Shown in pieces: positions 58,716-64,000 of a stretch of 64,000 nucleotides of DNA. The DNA comes from Chitinophaga sp. 180180018-3 (lineage in GTDB: Bacteria; Bacteroidota; Bacteroidia; Chitinophagales; Chitinophagaceae), in the NCBI RefSeq assembly GCF_037893185.1, contig NZ_CP140772.1:2356001-2420000 (forward strand), given 5' to 3'. The notes under the pieces were generated by a model. That model saw nothing but the letters and a program-made list of their open reading frames with translations, searched no databases and had not been told where the DNA came from. Positions within the stretch are counted from its first letter, which is position 1. Each line of letters opens with the position of its first letter. The position numbers were made by a program, and so were the translations under genes.

Positions 58716-61700
58716 TTAGTTAAAGTTGATATTGAGTCCTATGTTCACTACCCGCTGTACCGGGTATCCCAGGCCATTTCCGCCCATTTCCACGTCCCAC
58801 AGTTTGAACCTGCTAAAGGTGAGCAGATTGGTAGCGTTGAGATAAATGCGGCACAGGGAAGTATGCATTCTCTTCTGCCAGCGCTTCGGCAGGGTGTACC
58901 CCAGCTCTATCTGTTTCAGCCGCAGGAAGGCGCCATTGCGCATGAACCAGGTGCTGGGTTGCGCATTGTTCTGATTGATATCCGGGCTCAGACGAGGCCA
59001 CAGTGCATGCACATTCTGATGATCTTCCGACCAGTGATCGTCTGCATAAGCTTTCAGCAACTGATTCTGCAGCGCGCCGGAGATCTGCTCATTGGGATAT
59101 CTATAGGCTGCAAAAGGAGAGGTGGCAGACGGATCTATCCAGAAAGATTCGTTGGCCAGTCCCTGGAAGAAGGTAGAGAAATCCAGGTTTTTATAGCCCA
59201 GGGAGAACCCGAACCCATATACGATTTCAGGCACCGTAGGATGTCCAATGGGCACCATATCGGCCTGGGTAATCTGACCATCGTGATTTACATCGAGGTA
59301 TTTGATATCGCCGCCGCCGTACTGACCGAAGTTTTGCCGGGGCGAGTTGAGGGCTTCCGCATCGTCCACGAATAATTTTTCTGCGATGTAGCCGAATACC
59401 TGGTTGATGGATTGACCGGTATGATAACGATAAGACTCTGCATACTTCGGCTCTTCGTAGTTTTTATATTTGCTGGTGGCGTAGGTGAAGTTGCCCATCA
59501 CAGCCGCCCAGAAATCGTTCCGGAAGAATTCTTTATAGTCGAGCGACATATCCACGCCCGATGCCGTAGCCACACCAACATTGGCCATCACCGGCGCCGA
59601 AAAGCCCGCTGCCTCGGGGATATACGCCCGGTTCATGAGAATATGATCGCGATACTGGGAGAAATATTCCGCGGTAAAATTCAGCTTATTGAACAGGCCC
59701 AGATCCAGCGCTATGTTTTTCTGTTTGGATGTTTCCCAGGTGATATCAGGATTTGCATACCGGGAGATGGAAATACCGTTAAGGCTGTAGAGGGTGCCCG
59801 GATCCCGGCCAAAGGTAGCGCCTTTGCTGTTGTCGTTCATATTTACGTTCGACAGATAGAAGAACCTGTCCTGCGGCGAACCGATGGCGTCATTACCGAT
59901 GATACCATAGGTAGCTCTCAGCCGCATGTTCGATATCACATCATTCGTTGCCTTCATGAACGGTTCATTGGAAACAGTCCATGCCAGGCCGAAAGAGGGG
60001 AAGAAGCCGAAGCGATGGTGCCGGTCGAACCGCTCAGACCCGTTGTAGCCAAAGTTAAACTCGGCATAATAGCGTTTGTCGTAGTCGTACGTGAGCCTGC
60101 CGGATAAGCCCAGGTTGCGGAAGGGCAGCGATTGTTGCAGATCGCCCGCATTGGCATTCAGGCGGCTTTGCGCCATGAACACCATCATCCCGCTTACCCC
60201 GCTTTTATTGAAAGTTCGATCGTAGTTCAGCCGCGACTCCAGGTAAAAAGAAGTGCTGATAAGTTTAGCGCCTTCGCTATAACCCAGGTATTCGGTGCCT
60301 TCATTGGGATTGATATTGGTGGTGAAATACCCCCTGGATAATTTATCGTATGCATCCAGTTTATACCAGAACGGATTGTAGTAACGGCTTACGTCGAAAT
60401 AGGACGTCCGGTTGGTATTCATCATGGCGCTGGCCACCAGTCCGGGTGTGATGGCCTTCAGGTTTTGTTTCAACTCCAGCTGCGCCAGCATAAGTGAGCG
60501 CGAATAGTTCTTGTATCCTTTCACCATTTCAGCATAAGGATTTATATACTGGCCCTGGTCGTAGTTGCCGAACATAATATGCTTTACATATTTATGAGCG
60601 TCGTCGGCCGGGAAATAGGCAGGGAACAATACCGGATTGGAGCGCATTACTTTCTGGTACATACTGGCGCCGCCATCGAGCGGACCTGTATAATCATCGA
60701 AGCTGCCGCTGAGTCGTACCGTCATTTCCGTTGTACGGGTGAGATTCACGTTTACATTAGAGCGGAGGCTGTAGCTATTGAGGCGGATATTGCTGTTGAA
60801 GTTGTTGCGGTGATCTACTTTCATGAGGCCATTATCGCGGTTGCAGGCGCCGGATACATAGTACCTGGCAACGCCGCCGCCACCGCTCACGCTCAGGTTG
60901 GCGCGCTGGTTCATGGTGTATTCTTTGAACATCGTCTTTCTCCAGTCGTTCGCCGGATAGGCGATACCGTCGGCGCCGGCCGCCGTATTCTCAATTTTTT
61001 CTTCGGAGTAGGGGAGTACACCGAGCGGATCGCGGGTGAGCACTGCTTCATTGGCCAGCTTCATATAAGTGACCGGATCGGCGAGCTCAATGTTTTTCGT
61101 AGGTGCGGACACGGAGTTTTCCACGCGGAAAGCCAGGTGCGCTTTACCGATGGCGCCTTCTTTGGTGGTCACGAGGATCACGCCGTTGGCGGCCCTGGAT
61201 CCGTATAAAGCCGTGGCGCTGGCATCTTTCAATATCGAAAAACTGGCAATATCATCTACCTGCAAACGTGCAAGGTCTGTGGTCGTCAACTCTATGCCAT
61301 CGATCAGTATCAGCGGATCTTTCTTATACCCGAAGGTGGTAACTCCCCGGATGAAGAACTGCGCATTATCCTGGCCCGGCTCTCCGCTCCGCTGGAACGC
61401 AATCACCCCGGCAGCGCGACCAGCAAGGGCTGTTGTGAGATTACTGGAAGGTACCTTCAGGTCGGCCGGCCGGATGGTAGTAACAGAACCTACTACATCG
61501 TTTCGTTTCCTGGTACCAAAGGCCACTACTACTACGTCTTTCAGTTGACTGGAAACGGATTGTAATGTTATATTTAATGTAGTTTGGGTTCCTATCTTTA
61601 TATGTTTTTCGATGTACCCGATATAACGGAATATCAGGGAGTCGCCGTTTTGCGCCTCAATAAAATATTTCCCCTGTTCGTTGGTGGTAGTACCCCGTGA

Positions 61701-61907
61701 AGTACCCATTACCTGAACGGTTACCCCGGGAATAAAGGAATTGTCGTCCGATGAAGCCACTATCCCGGAAATAATGCTGCGTTGCTGCGCGAGCAGCCAT
61801 GAGCTTTGCAGTAGTGCCAGCAGCAGCAAAAAGAACTGCTTGTAACGTGGACTTTTTTTGGAGACAATAAGGAGACAGCGCGTTAGTAATAACGTCGGAT
61901 TTTTCAT
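58716..61907 (-). CDS. SusC/RagA-family TonB-dependent receptor without STN domain
   Basis: 1063 residues. An N-terminal extension (MKNPTLLLTRCLLIVSKKSP) precedes the signal helix (FFLLLLALLQSSWLLAQQ). A carboxypeptidase-regulatory-like domain (SGIVASSDDNSFIPGVTVQVMG) and plug (VVVVAFGTRKRNDVVGSV, LIDGIELTTTDL, SILKDASATALYG) lead to a barrel ending in NIGLNINFN. There is no STN domain between signal and regulatory domain, which fits control by the divergent propeller sensor rather than by a FecR/sigma pair. It transports the oligosaccharide bound by the neighbouring SusD. Confidence 0.95.
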   Translation of the reverse strand: MKNPTLLLTRCLLIVSKKSPRYKQFFLLLLALLQSSWLLAQQRSIISGIVASSDDNSFIPGVTVQVMGTSRGTTTNEQGKYFIEAQNGDSLIFRYIGYIEKHIKIGTQTTLNITLQSVSSQLKDVVVVAFGTRKRNDVVGSVTTIRPADLKVPSSNLTTALAGRAAGVIAFQRSGEPGQDNAQFFIRGVTTFGYKKDPLILIDGIELTTTDLARLQVDDIASFSILKDASATALYGSRAANGVILVTTKEGAIGKAHLAFRVENSVSAPTKNIELADPVTYMKLANEAVLTRDPLGVLPYSEEKIENTAAGADGIAYPANDWRKTMFKEYTMNQRANLSVSGGGGVARYYVSGACNRDNGLMKVDHRNNFNSNIRLNSYSLRSNVNVNLTRTTEMTVRLSGSFDDYTGPLDGGASMYQKVMRSNPVLFPAYFPADDAHKYVKHIMFGNYDQGQYINPYAEMVKGYKNYSRSLMLAQLELKQNLKAITPGLVASAMMNTNRTSYFDVSRYYNPFWYKLDAYDKLSRGYFTTNINPNEGTEYLGYSEGAKLISTSFYLESRLNYDRTFNKSGVSGMMVFMAQSRLNANAGDLQQSLPFRNLGLSGRLTYDYDKRYYAEFNFGYNGSERFDRHHRFGFFPSFGLAWTVSNEPFMKATNDVISNMRLRATYGIIGNDAIGSPQDRFFYLSNVNMNDNSKGATFGRDPGTLYSLNGISISRYANPDITWETSKQKNIALDLGLFNKLNFTAEYFSQYRDHILMNRAYIPEAAGFSAPVMANVGVATASGVDMSLDYKEFFRNDFWAAVMGNFTYATSKYKNYEEPKYAESYRYHTGQSINQVFGYIAEKLFVDDAEALNSPRQNFGQYGGGDIKYLDVNHDGQITQADMVPIGHPTVPEIVYGFGFSLGYKNLDFSTFFQGLANESFWIDPSATSPFAAYRYPNEQISGALQNQLLKAYADDHWSEDHQNVHALWPRLSPDINQNNAQPSTWFMRNGAFLRLKQIELGYTLPKRWQKRMHTSLCRIYLNATNLLTFSRFKLWDVEMGGNGLGYPVQRVVNIGLNINFN

Positions 61908-62292
61908 TGTGCAGTACTGTTTGCATTTAATGTAAGTGGTGGTAGCAGGCTTTAACGCCGGGTGCTAGCTGCCGGCCATTAAAAATACCTGCCGAAACTA
62001 ATTCCGGTTGATATTGGTCTGATTTTCCAATTTGGCTGCAATGCCACCTGTTCCGCTAATGTCAATGGGGGGAATGAACCGGGAACGCTGGTGGATAGTG
62101 GATCCTGATAGCCAACATAAAGCAAAAGTCTTTCAAATAAAATGAACAAACCAACACTTTAAGAGATAATAACTGAACTATTTTGACTATTTTCAAGAAC
62201 GAGGGCTTTACGTTATGATAATTTTGCCGACAGAGGAAAAGTGAGGAATAATTTATTACGTTTATTACCAATAGTGTTATCAACCGTTTTAG
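61908..62292. other. Divergent intergenic region of the PUL (SusC versus sensor), no gene recognised
   Basis: 385 bases containing both promoters. Besides one candidate -7 element (62219-62226, plus strand) I see A/T-rich stretches and no clear palindrome. The binding site of the sensor's own regulator domain is expected here, near the SusC start. Confidence 0.5.
62219..62226 (+). promoter_or_regulatory. Candidate -7 element of the propeller sensor gene
   Basis: TAATTTTG matches TAnnTTTG, 66 bases before the ATG at 62293; no matching -33 element at 19-22 bases. Confidence 0.35.
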
Positions 62293-64000
62293 ATGGTAAT
62301 CAGAAAATTTTTGTGGACAGTTGTAACCCTGATTCTTTTTAGTAGTTCCACGCGAGCCGACGATTTTCCGGGAGTATCCTGTTTGGGTATCGAACAGGGC
62401 CTTTCCAATAATTCCGTTACCTGTATTTTCCAGGACCACAAAGGATTTATGTGGTTTGGTACTTACGATGGACTGAACAGGTATGATGGTTATGAATTTA
62501 CCACCTTCAGGAAACAACCGGGTGATAAAACCTCTCTGCTGTTTAACCGGATCACTTCCATTGAAGAAGATGCCCAATGTAATTTATGGGTTGGGACTAT
62601 GGGCGGATTGAGCATTTACAATGCGGTGACGTCTAAATTTACGATTGGCAGTTATATTCCATTTAAAGGCAGCCAGCCCGGTTACATCACGGAAAGGGTG
62701 AATGCTGTTAAATCCGATAAGCAGGGAAATATATTTGTTGCAACAAATAACCTGGGATTGCTGGTATACAGAAAGGGCGCTAAGGTTGCTTCACAAATAC
62801 CGTACAGCAACCTGGCTCATTATGATGTGACCGCTGTTGAGTTCGACGAACAGCGGGTATGGTTGTTTATCCGCAATGAAGGATTGTGTCAGTACGACTA
62901 CGCCACCAATACTATCCGGATGGTAAATAACACGCTCCGGAGCGTGAACTGCCTGAAAACAGATGGTGACGGCAGTATTTTCGTTGGCGCCAGCAGCGGT
63001 GTTTTTCAGCTGAAGAAAAACACGAATACATTTTTAAGTATCCTTCCTACAGCAGATAACGTTGTTCATTTAACATTTTTAAAAAACCACGACCTGTGGA
63101 TAGCGACCGATGGGGGAGGCATATTCATATTAAATACATCTACTGGAAAAATAACCCCTTTTCCGGAAGCCGGCGGGCAACAGGCCTTGTCGAGCCCCGC
63201 GGTGTATGATATATACCAGGATAAAGAAAACCGCATCTGGATCGGAACTTTAAGAGGCGGTATCCATGTAATAGATCCCGTGAAAGCCCGCTTTAAAACC
63301 ATCCGGCATGATCCGCTGAATAAAAACAGCCTGGTGTATAATTTCGCTTCCAGCTTTTCTGAAGATACCGCTCATAACCTATGGATAGCCACCGATGGGG
63401 GAGGCCTGAGCTATTGGATGAGAGCGCAGAACAAATTCATCAATTATCAGCATGAAAAAGGAAATCCGCATACGCCTTCCGCTAACCTGGTAACAGGTGT
63501 AGTGAATGATGTAGATGGAAATGTGTGGATGTCGTTCTGGAATAGCGGGATCAATCGCTTCAACCCGCAAACCGGTGTGTTCGAAAAATTCAGCTGTATT
63601 AATAATGGTAAAGAAGAACGGAATGTATGGAGGTTGTATAAAGATAAACGGCAGCAGTTATGGGCTTCTACATTCGATCCCGGCAGCCTCTATCGCTTCA
63701 ACCGGCAAAAAAATATCTTTGAACTGTTCGATGATCAGCTGGTAGATCTGCTCACGATTGCGGAAGACAGGGAAGGTGGTTTTTGGGCGGGAGAATACAG
63801 CACGCTGATCAAAATCGACCTGGTTCAAAAAAAACATCAACGGTATAAGATTGGCAGCCGGGTCAGGGCGATCCATGAAGATAAGGCCGGCCGCTTCTGG
63901 ATAGGCACCGAAGATGGTGGCCTGTTGCTGTTCGACAGATCTGCCGGCACCTTTAAACGGTTTACCGACAAGGACGGACTATGTAGCAACGCTGTACTGA
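62293..64000 (+). CDS. Periplasmic propeller sensor of hybrid two-component type (N-terminal part, runs off the window)
   Basis: Open from the ATG at 62293 to the window end (569 complete codons), with a signal peptide (MVIRKFLWTVVTLILFSSST). It contains repeated two-component-propeller blades with the W-[IV]-G-[TA]-x-x-G-G-[IL] pattern: MWFGTYDGLNRYDG, LWVGTMGGLSIY, LWIATDGGGIFILN, IWIGTLRGGIHVID, LWIATDGGGLSYW, FWIGTEDGGLLLFD. This is the periplasmic ligand-binding part of a hybrid two-component regulator; the membrane helix, kinase, receiver and AraC-type DNA-binding domains should lie beyond 64000. It is divergent from the SusC gene and should sense an oligosaccharide released from this PUL's substrate. 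Confidence 0.9.
   Translation, partial: MVIRKFLWTVVTLILFSSSTRADDFPGVSCLGIEQGLSNNSVTCIFQDHKGFMWFGTYDGLNRYDGYEFTTFRKQPGDKTSLLFNRITSIEEDAQCNLWVGTMGGLSIYNAVTSKFTIGSYIPFKGSQPGYITERVNAVKSDKQGNIFVATNNLGLLVYRKGAKVASQIPYSNLAHYDVTAVEFDEQRVWLFIRNEGLCQYDYATNTIRMVNNTLRSVNCLKTDGDGSIFVGASSGVFQLKKNTNTFLSILPTADNVVHLTFLKNHDLWIATDGGGIFILNTSTGKITPFPEAGGQQALSSPAVYDIYQDKENRIWIGTLRGGIHVIDPVKARFKTIRHDPLNKNSLVYNFASSFSEDTAHNLWIATDGGGLSYWMRAQNKFINYQHEKGNPHTPSANLVTGVVNDVDGNVWMSFWNSGINRFNPQTGVFEKFSCINNGKEERNVWRLYKDKRQQLWASTFDPGSLYRFNRQKNIFELFDDQLVDLLTIAEDREGGFWAGEYSTLIKIDLVQKKHQRYKIGSRVRAIHEDKAGRFWIGTEDGGLLLFDRSAGTFKRFTDKDGLCSNAVL

Noticed and set aside
62062..62577. Minus-strand frame of 171 residues upstream of and overlapping the propeller sensor
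   Set aside because: It overlaps the well-supported sensor start on the other strand, and its remainder has no recognisable domain.
1..64000. tRNA, rRNA, CRISPR arrays, transposases
   Set aside because: I looked for tRNA T-loop patterns, regularly spaced short repeats and DDE/IS-type proteins and found none; a dedicated scan would be needed to exclude small RNAs.

Overview
The window looks like the chromosome of a Bacteroidota member, most likely Chitinophagaceae (Chitinophaga-like). The evidence is three SusC/SusD outer-membrane nutrient-uptake pairs, ECF sigma/FecR regulators, a propeller-type periplasmic sensor of the hybrid two-component kind, TAnnTTTG-type -7 promoter elements, and many lipoproteins of families typical of that phylum. 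I saw no rRNA, tRNA, CRISPR array or transposase.

Layout. 1-105 is the tail of a sugar permease of the FucP type. 259-1380 is a cyclopropane fatty acid synthase. 1496-4898 is a tight operon of a two-gene ABC exporter with a LytS/LytTR two-component pair. 4976-14667 (minus strand) is a sigma/FecR/SusC/SusD/DUF5689 uptake locus, but its sigma and anti-sigma genes are separated by an opposite-strand phage tail-spike-like gene (12338-13981). 14745-23190 (minus) holds a hybrid histidine kinase, a GNAT acetyltransferase, a LigD-type ligase without its phosphoesterase domain, a DUF2723 membrane protein and a PNPOx-like flavoprotein. 23343-33058 (plus) holds a PQQ/cytochrome c dehydrogenase followed by a second sigma/FecR/SusC/SusD set, closed by a perfect 38-bp hairpin. 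33212-34479 has two TerD paralogues. 34599-38967 groups an L-arabinose/L-fucose isomerase-family protein, an AraC regulator and a Tat-exported six-hairpin glycosidase-like protein. 39029-44291 holds a bactofilin-like protein, then an apparently unnamed cluster: a secreted Asn/Ser repeat protein, a Pro/Lys-rich exported peptide, an outer-membrane beta-barrel protein and an OmpR/histidine-kinase pair. 44312-45399 is a divergent MerR/isochorismatase pair with twin palindromic operators. 45516-64000 is a polysaccharide utilization locus: GH31 (with dockerin and cohesin-like modules), GH78, GH20, two surface lipoproteins, SusD, SusC and a divergent propeller-type sensor running off the end.

How the parts work together. 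The two SusC proteins that sit with sigma/FecR genes carry an N-terminal STN signalling domain. The third SusC lacks it and sits beside the propeller sensor instead. So the two control circuits (trans-envelope sigma signalling versus periplasmic sensing) can be read from receptor architecture. The GH20/GH78/GH31 set suggests a glycan containing N-acetylhexosamine, rhamnose and an alpha-linked hexose or xylose; this is inference. The least explained segment is 39029-44291.
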